From positions 1 through 64,000 of the forward strand of contig NZ_SPQQ01000016.1 in the NCBI RefSeq assembly GCF_004766045.1: DNA of 64,000 nt. Direction: 5' to 3'. Made by a program: the position numbers and the translations under genes. The notes under the pieces are model-generated. The model did no database searches. It worked only from the letters and a program-made list of their open reading frames with translations, and had not been told where the DNA came from. This document shows, one piece after another, positions 33,696 to 40,833 of the stretch (position 1 is its first letter; the number at the start of each line of letters is the position of its first letter). Origin of the DNA: Desulfosporosinus fructosivorans. Lineage in GTDB: Bacteria > Bacillota > Desulfitobacteriia > Desulfitobacteriales > Desulfitobacteriaceae.

Positions 33696-33992
33696 TCAGC
33701 TCCTTGCTAGTAAAATAGCCTTAGCAAACCCTTGATCTAAAATAAGCACTGCTGAACGCGGTGAAAGTCCTATTGAATGTCCAAGTTCCATTTTGGTTCC
33801 CATTACTAATATCGGTAGCTTTAAGTCACCAGCCCACTGATCGTATTTTTTCTGAGCACCAGGGGCATCTTCCGCCATGATAAGTAGAAACCCTTTTCTT
33901 TTTTTCATCATCGCTTCGACCTGAGCATCACCAGTAGCAACTTTACTTGCTCGACGAGCCATCCCTATTAATGACTGGATACGTGTATTCAA
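33696..33992 (-). CDS. L7Ae/L30e/S12e-type ribosomal protein (YlxQ-like)
   Basis: A 98-residue RNA-binding protein of the L7Ae superfamily, equivalent to YlxQ between ylxR and infB in Bacillus. Recognisable parts are LIGMARRASKVATGDAQVEAMMKK, FLLIMAEDAPGAQKKYDQWA and LGHSIGLSPRSAVLILDQGFAKAIL. Its ATG overlaps the ylxR stop. It probably binds kink-turn RNA in ribosomes or RNase P; the exact partner is unproven. Confidence 0.9.
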   Translation of the reverse strand: MNTRIQSLIGMARRASKVATGDAQVEAMMKKRKGFLLIMAEDAPGAQKKYDQWAGDLKLPILVMGTKMELGHSIGLSPRSAVLILDQGFAKAILLARS

Positions 33993-34252
33993 GTAGAAAT
34001 CTTCCCTTCCAGGTGCGCAAATACTTCCGGGTTAACATCAACTCCGAAAGCCTTCCGAAATCGATGTTCTTTAATCGCAGTTTGAAAACAGATTAAGTTG
34101 GGGCAAAGATATGCGCCACGACCATTCCGTTTTCCAGTTGGATCGAGTTCAACAGTCCCTTCGGGAGTTCTAACAATTCTCAAGAGCTCTTTCTTGGGCT
34201 TCATCTGTTGACAACCCAAACACATCCGCATCGGAACTTTTCGTGTCTTCAT
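33989..34252 (-). CDS. YlxR family RNA-binding protein
   Basis: An 87-residue DUF448/YlxR protein with the signature RMCLGCQQMKPKKELLRIVRTPEG and GRGAYLCPNLICFQTAIKEHRFRKAF. It lies between nusA (5-nt gap) and the L7Ae-type gene (4-nt overlap), the conserved nusA operon position. YlxR has been linked to nucleoid/RNase P regulation in other bacteria; nothing in this sequence adds to that. Confidence 0.92.
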   Translation of the reverse strand: MKTRKVPMRMCLGCQQMKPKKELLRIVRTPEGTVELDPTGKRNGRGAYLCPNLICFQTAIKEHRFRKAFGVDVNPEVFAHLEGKIST

Positions 34253-34256
34253 CCCC

Positions 34257-35657
34257 TTATCCCTTCCCTTTCTTCTTTTTCTCCTTAACGCTTATTTTTT
34301 CATCTGCTTTTAAATCCTTCACTATCTCACGTGGAGCTCTTTCAAGAACTCCTTCGGTAACTTTCTGAGTATCTTCGCTTATAGAAAAATCAGCATCATA
34401 GGCTTCATTGTTATTGTATGCATATTTTTCATCATCCGCTTGATTAATTTCGCCCACGGCATTTTCTTCATTTAGCAGAGTATGCCCGTTATCAATATCT
34501 TGTCCGTTTTCCTGATACTCCTGATAGTTGTCCGCTTCAATGAATTCATCATATTCCGAGTATTCTTCATACTCATTGTAGGTCTCGTACCCTTCTTCAA
34601 TTCCTTGAGGAATGATATTAAGGGTGCTAGCTTGTGATTCACTTTTAATGTCAATCTTCCAACCCGTGAGTTTAGCAGCCAAGCGGGCATTCTGCCCCTC
34701 TTTCCCGATTGCTAAGGAAAGTTGATAGTCAGGAACCACCACAATTGCAACTTTCTCATTGATTTTAGGATAAACTCCCACAACTTTAGCTGGAGAAAGT
34801 GCATTCGCCACAAACTCTTGGGGATCTGTCGAGTAATTTACAATATCTATTTTTTCCCCTTTTAATTCTGTGACGATGGTTTGAACACGAGCGCCCTTCG
34901 GTCCGACACATGCTCCAACAGGATCAACATTTGGGTCACGTGAATAAACAGCAATTTTAGAGCGAGCACCGGCTTCACGTGAAACGCCCTTTATTTCAAC
35001 GATGCCATCATGAATTTCTGGCACTTCCAGCTCAAACAAGCGTTTTATCAGTCCAGGATGCGTTCTGGACAACATAATTTGCGGCCCCTTAGTTGTTTTC
35101 TTGACTTCCACGACATATGTTTTAATACGTTCGAAGGATTGATATACTTCTCCGGGTATTTGTTCCTGAGCAGGAAGTACGGCTTCCACCTTCCCTAAAT
35201 CCACAATTACATTTTTCTGTTCATATCGTTGGACAACCCCAGTCACGATATCCCCTTCGCGATTAACGTATTCATCATAAATCATACCACGCTCAGCTTC
35301 TCTTATACGCTGAACAACGACCTGCTTTGCCGTTTGAGCTGCTATTCGTCCGAAGTCACGTGGAGTTACTTCATATTCCACGATGTCTTCAAGTTGATAA
35401 TTAGGATCGAGTTTTCGCGCATCCTCCAATCCGACTTGAGTGCGAGTATCCTCCACGATTTCAACAACGGTCTTGCGGGCATACACTTTAAACTCGCCGG
35501 TTAAACGATCAATAAGAACCCGTACATTTTGTAATGATCCGAAATTCTTTTTGTACGCGGAAATCAGCGCTGCCTCAATTGCCTCAAATAGAATCTCCGC
35601 AGAAATTCCCCGTCCTTTTTCTAACTCGTGAAGAGCCTCGATGAACTCCATATTCAT
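34257..35657 (-). CDS. nusA: Transcription termination/antitermination factor NusA with acidic C-terminal extension
   Basis: RNA polymerase-associated factor controlling pausing, termination and rRNA antitermination. The N-terminal domain (FIEALHELEKGRGISAEILFEAIEAAL), S1 domain (GDIVTGVVQRYEQKNVIVDLGK) and two KH domains (VGACVGPKGARVQTIVTEL, LAIGKEGQNARLAAKLTGWKIDIKS) are standard and end near residue 350. About 115 further residues form a Glu/Tyr/Asn-rich tail (for example YNEYEEYSEYDEF) ending in a lysine cluster (EKISVKEKKKKGKG). The tail has no domain I know and is probably disordered. Confidence 0.95.
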   Translation of the reverse strand: MNMEFIEALHELEKGRGISAEILFEAIEAALISAYKKNFGSLQNVRVLIDRLTGEFKVYARKTVVEIVEDTRTQVGLEDARKLDPNYQLEDIVEYEVTPRDFGRIAAQTAKQVVVQRIREAERGMIYDEYVNREGDIVTGVVQRYEQKNVIVDLGKVEAVLPAQEQIPGEVYQSFERIKTYVVEVKKTTKGPQIMLSRTHPGLIKRLFELEVPEIHDGIVEIKGVSREAGARSKIAVYSRDPNVDPVGACVGPKGARVQTIVTELKGEKIDIVNYSTDPQEFVANALSPAKVVGVYPKINEKVAIVVVPDYQLSLAIGKEGQNARLAAKLTGWKIDIKSESQASTLNIIPQGIEEGYETYNEYEEYSEYDEFIEADNYQEYQENGQDIDNGHTLLNEENAVGEINQADDEKYAYNNNEAYDADFSISEDTQKVTEGVLERAPREIVKDLKADEKISVKEKKKKGKG

Positions 35658-35700
35658 TTTTCCATTTTCCTCCTCATTCTATAGTAACATAAAGAAAAAA

Positions 35701-36159
35701 CTAAAAATCCAGTGATAAATGAGTTTTTTTCGCCAAGGCTCGTGGAATTGCCATACGCTTATTCTCATATTCCAAAACGATTTCATCGTTTATCAATCCT
35801 ATCAGATTTCCAGAAAACTCCTTATACCCTTGGAACGGGGAAGTCGTATGCACCGTAACTAAACTTCCCTGAAAACGGATAAAGTCCTCTTCTTTTTTCA
35901 GAGGACGCTCCAACCCAGGAGACGACACTTCTAACATATATGCCTGTGGTATTGGATTTTTTTGATCAAGCATTTCACTAACCATATGACTTACTCCTGA
36001 ACAATCATCCATGTCCACGCCACCGTCTTTATCAATATAAAGGCGCAAATACCAATGTGCGCCTTCCCTTATGTACTCCACATTCACTAGTTCGAGTCCC
36101 TTTTCTCTTACGAGTGGCTCGACTAGTAATCCTATCCGTTGTTCCATTGCCTCATCCAT
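35701..36159 (-). CDS. rimP: Ribosome maturation factor RimP
   Basis: Needed for 30S assembly; first gene of the nusA-infB operon. The 152-residue protein has GLELVNVEYIREGAHWYLRLYIDKDGGVDMDDCSGVSHMVSEMLD and the conserved YMLEVSSPGLERPLKKEEDF. AAAGGAG precedes the ATG. The leader upstream contains a candidate promoter and a hairpin, so the operon is probably controlled there. Confidence 0.95.
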   Translation of the reverse strand: MDEAMEQRIGLLVEPLVREKGLELVNVEYIREGAHWYLRLYIDKDGGVDMDDCSGVSHMVSEMLDQKNPIPQAYMLEVSSPGLERPLKKEEDFIRFQGSLVTVHTTSPFQGYKEFSGNLIGLINDEIVLEYENKRMAIPRALAKKTHLSLDF

Positions 36160-36254
36160 GTGAACTCGCTCCTTTAACTAGGGTAAAGTAAGTACTCTTT
36201 GTATTCTAACGAAGATGGTCTAGAGTTATACTAAAGACACGATTTGAACAAACG

Positions 36255-36280
36255 AAGGAGCGGGCTAGAACCCACTCCTT
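36255..36280 (-). promoter_or_regulatory. Leader hairpin upstream of rimP
   Basis: On the minus strand AAGGAGTGGG pairs with CCCGCTCCTT around TTCTAG (one G-U pair), about 30 nt after a candidate promoter and 95 nt before rimP. It is followed by CGTTTGTTC, so it is a weak terminator or an attenuator of the nusA operon. Confidence 0.5.
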
Positions 36281-36310
36281 ACCAACAATTACTGCAAATT
36301 TCCTTATACT

Positions 36311-36339
36311 AATATATCATATTCACAGGACATCTGCAA
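36311..36339 (-). promoter_or_regulatory. Candidate sigma-A promoter of the rimP-nusA-infB operon
   Basis: The minus strand reads TTGCAG, 17 bases, TATATT. The -10 matches well and the -35 only partly. The predicted start near 36305 gives a leader of about 145 nt containing the hairpin at 36255-36280. Confidence 0.5.
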
Positions 36340-36447
36340 CCTAGACCAAAACTTCTTTAACATAGAAGCAAACATTGAGTATAGTGACAATATTATTAAA
36401 TTAAGCCCTGAGCCTTGAGCAATTCACTTGCAACGGCTTGAACATAG

Positions 36448-36489
36448 GCAATCGAGAGCAAGCATCAACTGTAGTTGAACGAGCTCACT
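36448..36489 (-). repeat. Dispersed structured repeat, copy f (short)
   Basis: AGTGAGCTCGTTCAAC, loop TACA, GTTGATG, then after a few bases CTCTCGATTG. The 5' hairpin is kept and the sequence passes almost directly to something like the 3' box end, as if the middle were deleted. Confidence 0.5.
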
Positions 36490-36540
36490 TAATAATGCAA
36501 CTTGCACATTTCTAAAGATCTGGTCTATCCTCCATATATA

Positions 36541-36581
36541 TAGAAAAGAACTGAAAGCTAAGCCTTCAGTTCCCCTTTTTT
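36541..36581 (-). terminator. Bidirectional terminator downstream of the 44-residue ORF
   Basis: GAACTGAA pairs with TTCAGTTC, with inner GC/GC pairs. TTTTTT follows on the plus strand after CCCC and TTTTC follows on the minus strand. It lies about 60 nt past the stop of the small minus-strand ORF, the only evident transcription unit it could serve. Confidence 0.7.
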
Positions 36582-36641
36582 ACCACAACTTATTCAATTA
36601 CCTGTTGATATTCAAAACACTCAAATGTTTATCTATCAATC

Positions 36642-36776
36642 TCATCTTTGCAGTGGGCTTTCTGAGTTCACGCTTTGCGTTTTAGATTCATGATTAACTG
36701 AAAGGGTCATATAGCATAATCCATATCCTAAAACTGAGAAACAGATGGCCGTTATTAAAAAATCTAAACCTACCAT
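36642..36776 (-). CDS. Small predicted membrane protein (44 residues)
   Basis: The ORF starts MVGLDFLITAICFSVLGYG, has one hydrophobic helix of about 22 residues (FLITAICFSVLGYGLCYMTLSV) and a polar tail (NHESKTQSVNSESPLQR). Support for a real gene: a G-rich Shine-Dalgarno (GGGGGGGG) just upstream, an extended -10 (TGTTATAAT, 36793-36798) before that, and a terminator downstream. I do not recognise the family. It is divergent from trkA, so a link to ion transport is possible but untested. Confidence 0.5.
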   Translation of the reverse strand: MVGLDFLITAICFSVLGYGLCYMTLSVNHESKTQSVNSESPLQR

Positions 36777-37279
36777 ACGAACCCCCCCCTAAATTATAAC
36801 ATAACCTGTTAATATCCTTTGATCAGCTTTGATACTGTAACTTGTTTGATTCAATCCCCTAGTTTTTAGGAATTTTCTTTCTTCTTATTATTATAATCCA
36901 ATTGGTTTAAGTTTTTCTTAACAATTTATAAACAATTTATAAACTGTTCTCACCATGTAACAAGTTTTCTTAAGTATTCGAAAAGCAGGATACATCCTCA
37001 TAGATCTGGAACAATTAGGGGTGTGATCAAGTCGTATGTTTCTAGAGTTGTCTCCTCATTTTCTGTTGTTATATCTACGTTCTAGGCGTTATGAAGAACA
37101 TAATAACAATCAAGTATTCTGTTTATGAAAAATTTGTTGACGGATTAAGATTCTAGGCATATAGTGACAGACATCGAGTCAAACTATATGCCTAAAATTT
37201 GCTTTTCTCGGCTTGCTTGAAGCAGTAAACTGTACATAATCATTCAAATAATATATTTATATTTTGATGGGGGTATGAA
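36777..37279. other. Intergenic region upstream of trkA
   Basis: About 500 nt without a convincing gene beyond the promoter of the small minus-strand ORF. It contains a tandem 12-mer (ACAATTTATAAA twice, near 36923-36946) and the 12-bp hairpin at 37154-37194. I looked for a cyclic-di-AMP (ydaO-type) riboswitch, common before potassium transporters, and did not recognise one. Confidence 0.45.
37154..37194 (+). promoter_or_regulatory. Hairpin in the trkA leader/promoter region
   Basis: TAGGCATATAGT pairs perfectly with ACTATATGCCTA; the loop contains a further GAC/GTC pair. It is 86 nt before the trkA ATG and followed by AAATTTGCTTTTC. It may be an attenuator, an operator palindrome, or the end of an unseen transcript. 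Confidence 0.5.
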
Positions 37280-38623
37280 ATGCGCGTCGTTATTGTGGGG
37301 GCAGGAAAATTAGGTTTTAGCCTCGCTGAGCGCTTAGCCAAAGAGGAGCATGAAGTAATCGTAATCGAACAGGACGAAGAACGTCGTTTGATCGTGCAAA
37401 ATAGTTTAGATGTCATGGCTATAGTAGGAAATGGAGCAAACCCACAATTTCTAACCAGCACCGTTGCCAAAAATGCTGATCTACTTGTCGCGGTTACTGA
37501 CAGTGATGAAGTTAATATGATTGCTTGCATGGCGGCCAAAAAAATAGGAATACCTCAAACGATTGCGAGGGTGCGAAACCAGGAATACGCCTGCGCAGAT
37601 CAATTCAAATTTAATGAATCCTTGGGTATCGATTTGGCTATTAATCCAGAAATGACAACGGCTATCGAAATTAGCCGAATTCTTCTGACACCCGCAGCTT
37701 TAGCGGTAGAGGACTTTGCTGATGGAAAAGTCCGCTTATTGGAAGTAAAAATTAGTCCAGAATCAACGCTTGTAAACATTCCCTTGCTAAAACTAACCCT
37801 CCCACCTCATATTCTGGTCGCGGGCATTTTACGCCAAAACATGATGATCATTCCCCACGGCGAAGATTATCTGCTTCCTCAGGATAATGTTTTTTTCGTT
37901 GGGGGGGCTGATGCTATAGAGAAATTTGGTAAGCAGTTCGCAGATAAGAGATCGGTGATAGAACGAATTATGATCATCGGCGCGGGCCGAATAGGACGTC
38001 ATCTAGCCAAGATTTTGGTCAAAGCGGGCTTGTCTGTAAAAGTAATTGACAAGAATAGAGAACGTTGTCGTGAATTAGCAGACCATCTGGGTAAAGGACT
38101 CGTCCTGTGTGGTGAAGGCACGGATATTGATCTTTTAGCTGAAGAAGGAGTCGGAGAGGCTGATGCCGTTGTATGCCTCACTGATGATGATAAACTAAAT
38201 TTACTGTTGGCTCTTTTAGCCAAGAATTTAGGCGCTCAGAAAACGATTGTCCGTGTGGGACGCTCTGACTATATGTCCTTAATGGGCAAAGTCGGGGTGG
38301 ATGTTGTCTTATCTCCAAGACTACTAACCGCTGGCGTCATTTTACGCCAGGTTCGACGCGGTAACATTGTCGCTGTCACTCTTCTGGAAGGTGCTAAAGC
38401 GGAGGCTATGGAAATTTTAGTTCCCGCCAACTGCCAAATTGCCGGCAAAAAACTTAAGAATATTAAATTCCCTCGTAATTCCTTGGTTGGAGCCTTAATT
38501 CATGAAGAAGTGGTCAGTGTTCCTAATGGCGAAACAGTCCTTCACGCTGGAGACAGGGTCGTGGTCTTTACGCTTCCTGACATAGTTAAGAAAGTCGGAA
38601 AATTCTTTGAGAGTAGGACCTGA
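37280..38623 (+). CDS. trkA: Trk system potassium uptake protein TrkA
   Basis: Peripheral NAD(H)-binding regulatory subunit of the Trk potassium transporter. The 447 residues consist of two RCK halves. The first has MRVVIVGAGKLGFSLAERLAKEEHEVIVIEQDEER, with a TrkA-C domain around 140-225. The second has IMIIGAGRIGRHLAKILVKAGLSVKVIDKNRERC near 233, with a second TrkA-C domain at the end. GGGGGT is upstream of the ATG. trkH follows 2 nt after the stop. Confidence 0.95.
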   Translation: MRVVIVGAGKLGFSLAERLAKEEHEVIVIEQDEERRLIVQNSLDVMAIVGNGANPQFLTSTVAKNADLLVAVTDSDEVNMIACMAAKKIGIPQTIARVRNQEYACADQFKFNESLGIDLAINPEMTTAIEISRILLTPAALAVEDFADGKVRLLEVKISPESTLVNIPLLKLTLPPHILVAGILRQNMMIIPHGEDYLLPQDNVFFVGGADAIEKFGKQFADKRSVIERIMIIGAGRIGRHLAKILVKAGLSVKVIDKNRERCRELADHLGKGLVLCGEGTDIDLLAEEGVGEADAVVCLTDDDKLNLLLALLAKNLGAQKTIVRVGRSDYMSLMGKVGVDVVLSPRLLTAGVILRQVRRGNIVAVTLLEGAKAEAMEILVPANCQIAGKKLKNIKFPRNSLVGALIHEEVVSVPNGETVLHAGDRVVVFTLPDIVKKVGKFFESRT

Positions 38624-38625
38624 AA

Positions 38626-40080
38626 ATGAACTTTCGATTGATAGAGAGCGTATTAGGGGGATTGTTATTAGTTTACGCGGCAATAATGAGTATTCCTCTC
38701 GCTTGCGCTCTTATAGAAAAAGATACTAGCCCAGGGCCTTTCCTTTTCACGATTGCTCTTACGGGTGTCGTCGGTTTCATTCTTACTCATCACGGACGTA
38801 AAGAAGGCCGAATGGGGATTCGAGAGGGTTTTGCCATCGTATCTGGGGCTTGGATTTTGACGTCACTTTCTGGCGCCCTTCCTTTTTACCTCTCGAATGC
38901 CGTCCCATCTTATATTGACGGGGTATTCGAAACGGTTTCCGGCCTGACTACCACCGGCGCTAGTGTCATCGACAATGTTGAGGCCCTCTCCAACAGTTTA
39001 TTACTGTGGCGCAGTTTAACCCATTGGCTGGGAGGTATGGGGATTATTGTTTTGTTCATTGTTTTCTTGCCCAAGATTGGGGCAGGGGCAGTACATCTCT
39101 TTAACGCCGAAGTCCCTGGTCCAATGGCGGAAAGAGTATTACCACGGATTAGAGATAACGCTGCAAGACTCTGGCAGATTTATGTTGGCTTTACCCTATT
39201 ACAAATAGTCCTTTTGGTGCTTGCAGGAATGTCTTTGTTTGATTCCGTAAACCATTCCTTCGCTACAATGGCGACTGGCGGTTTTTCTACTAAGAATTCC
39301 AGTATTATGCACTATGACAGTACTGTCATTGAGTTGATCATCGTTGTTTTTATGATTATTGCCGGTGGAAACTTTGGGCTTTATTTTCTAGCTTGGAGTC
39401 GAGGATTGAAACATATATGGCAAGATACAGAATTTCGCATTTACTTGGCGATTATTGCAGGCGCCACCATGCTCATCTCACTGAGTTTATGGCTTGCTGG
39501 GGGTAAGGAGATCATTTCCTCTTTGCGACTAGCCCTGTTTCAGGTGGCATCAATTATAACGACTACTGGCTTTGCTTCAGACGATTTCGACAAGTGGCCT
39601 TCACTAACCAAAATTGTCCTATTCTTATTAATGTTTATTGGTGGGAGCGCTGGCTCAACTGCTGGGGGCATTAAAGTAGCCCGGATGATTCTATTGGCGA
39701 AACTGGCTTGGGCTGAACTAAGGAGGGCTGTCCATCCTCGCGCTATAATGAGTATTAATTACGGCGGTAAACATGTCGACCCACTCATGCTTAATACTGT
39801 GGCTGTTTTTTTCTTCCTCTTTATGGCCATTTTTGCTTTTGCTACTATTCTGCTTTCTGCCACAGGCTTAGAACCGTTTGATGCAATGAGTGCTGTAGCA
39901 GCTACCCTCGGTAATGTCGGCCCGGGATTCGGAGTAGTTGGACCTACAACTACTTTTTCCTCGATCAATACTTTTGGCGAAGTGGTCTTGATCATTTGTA
40001 TGCTACTGGGACGCTTGGAACTTTTCACGTTATTGGTTGTACTCCAACCTGAGTTCTGGAGAGCACGTAAAAGTTGGTAA
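38626..40080 (+). CDS. trkH: Trk system potassium uptake protein TrkH
   Basis: Membrane potassium-translocating subunit of the Trk/Ktr/HKT superfamily, 484 residues with about ten hydrophobic segments. Pore-loop (selectivity filter) sequences are visible: ETVSGLTTTGASVIDN near 105, FATMATGGFSTKNSS near 210, ASIITTTGFASDDFD near 305 and AATLGNVGPGFGVVGP near 425. Co-transcribed with trkA and ended by a strong bidirectional terminator. Confidence 0.95.
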   Translation: MNFRLIESVLGGLLLVYAAIMSIPLACALIEKDTSPGPFLFTIALTGVVGFILTHHGRKEGRMGIREGFAIVSGAWILTSLSGALPFYLSNAVPSYIDGVFETVSGLTTTGASVIDNVEALSNSLLLWRSLTHWLGGMGIIVLFIVFLPKIGAGAVHLFNAEVPGPMAERVLPRIRDNAARLWQIYVGFTLLQIVLLVLAGMSLFDSVNHSFATMATGGFSTKNSSIMHYDSTVIELIIVVFMIIAGGNFGLYFLAWSRGLKHIWQDTEFRIYLAIIAGATMLISLSLWLAGGKEIISSLRLALFQVASIITTTGFASDDFDKWPSLTKIVLFLLMFIGGSAGSTAGGIKVARMILLAKLAWAELRRAVHPRAIMSINYGGKHVDPLMLNTVAVFFFLFMAIFAFATILLSATGLEPFDAMSAVAATLGNVGPGFGVVGPTTTFSSINTFGEVVLIICMLLGRLELFTLLVVLQPEFWRARKSW

Positions 40081-40097
40081 AGTAATACGTATTCTAC

Positions 40098-40125
40098 AAA
40101 AAAAGAGCCGAGAGGCTCTTTTTTT
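40098..40125. terminator. Bidirectional terminator between trkH and the peroxiredoxin gene
   Basis: AAAAAAAGAGCC and GGCTCTTTTTTT pair around GAGA. The convergent genes end on either side. Confidence 0.92.
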
Positions 40126-40160
40126 GGTATCTACTTATTTTATAAAAGTGCTGAACAAAT

Positions 40161-40619
40161 TCACTTTAATTGTTGAATAACCTCTTCAACGTCTGGGAGT
40201 TGATGTATATCATAGATTTTTATCCATATTATTTTACCGTTTTCATCAATAATCACATTTGCCCGCTCAGAAAACCCTTCTTCCTCACGAAACAAGCCGT
40301 ATTCTTTAGCGACTGCCCCATGTGGCCAGAAGTCCGAGGGCATTTTAATGTTGGCAATCTTCAGTTCCTTAGCCCAGGCATTTTTCGAAGGGACAGCATC
40401 AATACTGAGACCCAATGGAATCGTACCTAATGCCTCAAATCGCGCGTAATTAGTTTCTAAAGATTTCATCTGATCAGCGCAAACAGGAGTCCAAGCTAAA
40501 GGGTGCCACGACAGTAAAACTTTCTTACCTTTATAATCGTTTAAGCTCACCTCATTACCTCGGTTATCCTTTAGTTTGAAATCTGGAGCAGTAGCTCCAA
40601 TTGCGATTGGATTTGTCAT
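40161..40619 (-). CDS. Peroxiredoxin (AhpC/TSA family, single cysteine)
   Basis: Thiol peroxidase of 152 residues. The active-site motif is HPLAWTPVCADQ, with Pro 40, Thr 44 and the peroxidatic Cys 47; the supporting arginine is in FSERANVIIDENGK near 118. No other cysteine is present, so it is a 1-Cys type needing an external thiol partner. It probably protects this anaerobe from peroxide. The start has AGGGAGGAAAG upstream. It is convergent with trkH. Confidence 0.9.
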   Translation of the reverse strand: MTNPIAIGATAPDFKLKDNRGNEVSLNDYKGKKVLLSWHPLAWTPVCADQMKSLETNYARFEALGTIPLGLSIDAVPSKNAWAKELKIANIKMPSDFWPHGAVAKEYGLFREEEGFSERANVIIDENGKIIWIKIYDIHQLPDVEEVIQQLK

Positions 40620-40642
40620 TGTACTTTCCTCCCTAATCCTTA

Positions 40643-40804
40643 CTATTCTAATTCTTTCATAAAACGTTGTGCATCTCGTGGTTCCCAGACTCTATCGACG
40701 AGTGGCGGTCGGTCCACCATCCATGAGAGCCGATCACTGAAGGTCGGTTTTTCAACGCGGTAGAAAATTCCGATTGGTATTTTCTCGCCCCACGGCGAAC
40801 GCAT
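40643..40804 (-). pseudogene. C-terminal fragment of a 2-oxoacid:ferredoxin oxidoreductase beta subunit (KorB-like)
   Basis: The minus strand encodes MRSPWGEKIPIGIFYRVEKP followed by TFSDRLSWMVDRPPLVDRV and a short tail, 53 residues to a TAG. This resembles the extreme C-terminus of TPP-dependent 2-oxoacid oxidoreductase beta subunits (the IPIGIFY..E.PTF stretch). Everything upstream of it, including the TPP-binding domain, is missing because polC ends 29 nt before its first ATG. It looks like the stump of a deleted gene. It is a different lineage from porB at 6813-7685, which lacks this motif. The short ORF could still be translated. Confidence 0.6.
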
Positions 40805-40833
40805 GGCCGAGGACGTGCGACGCGGACCCTCCC

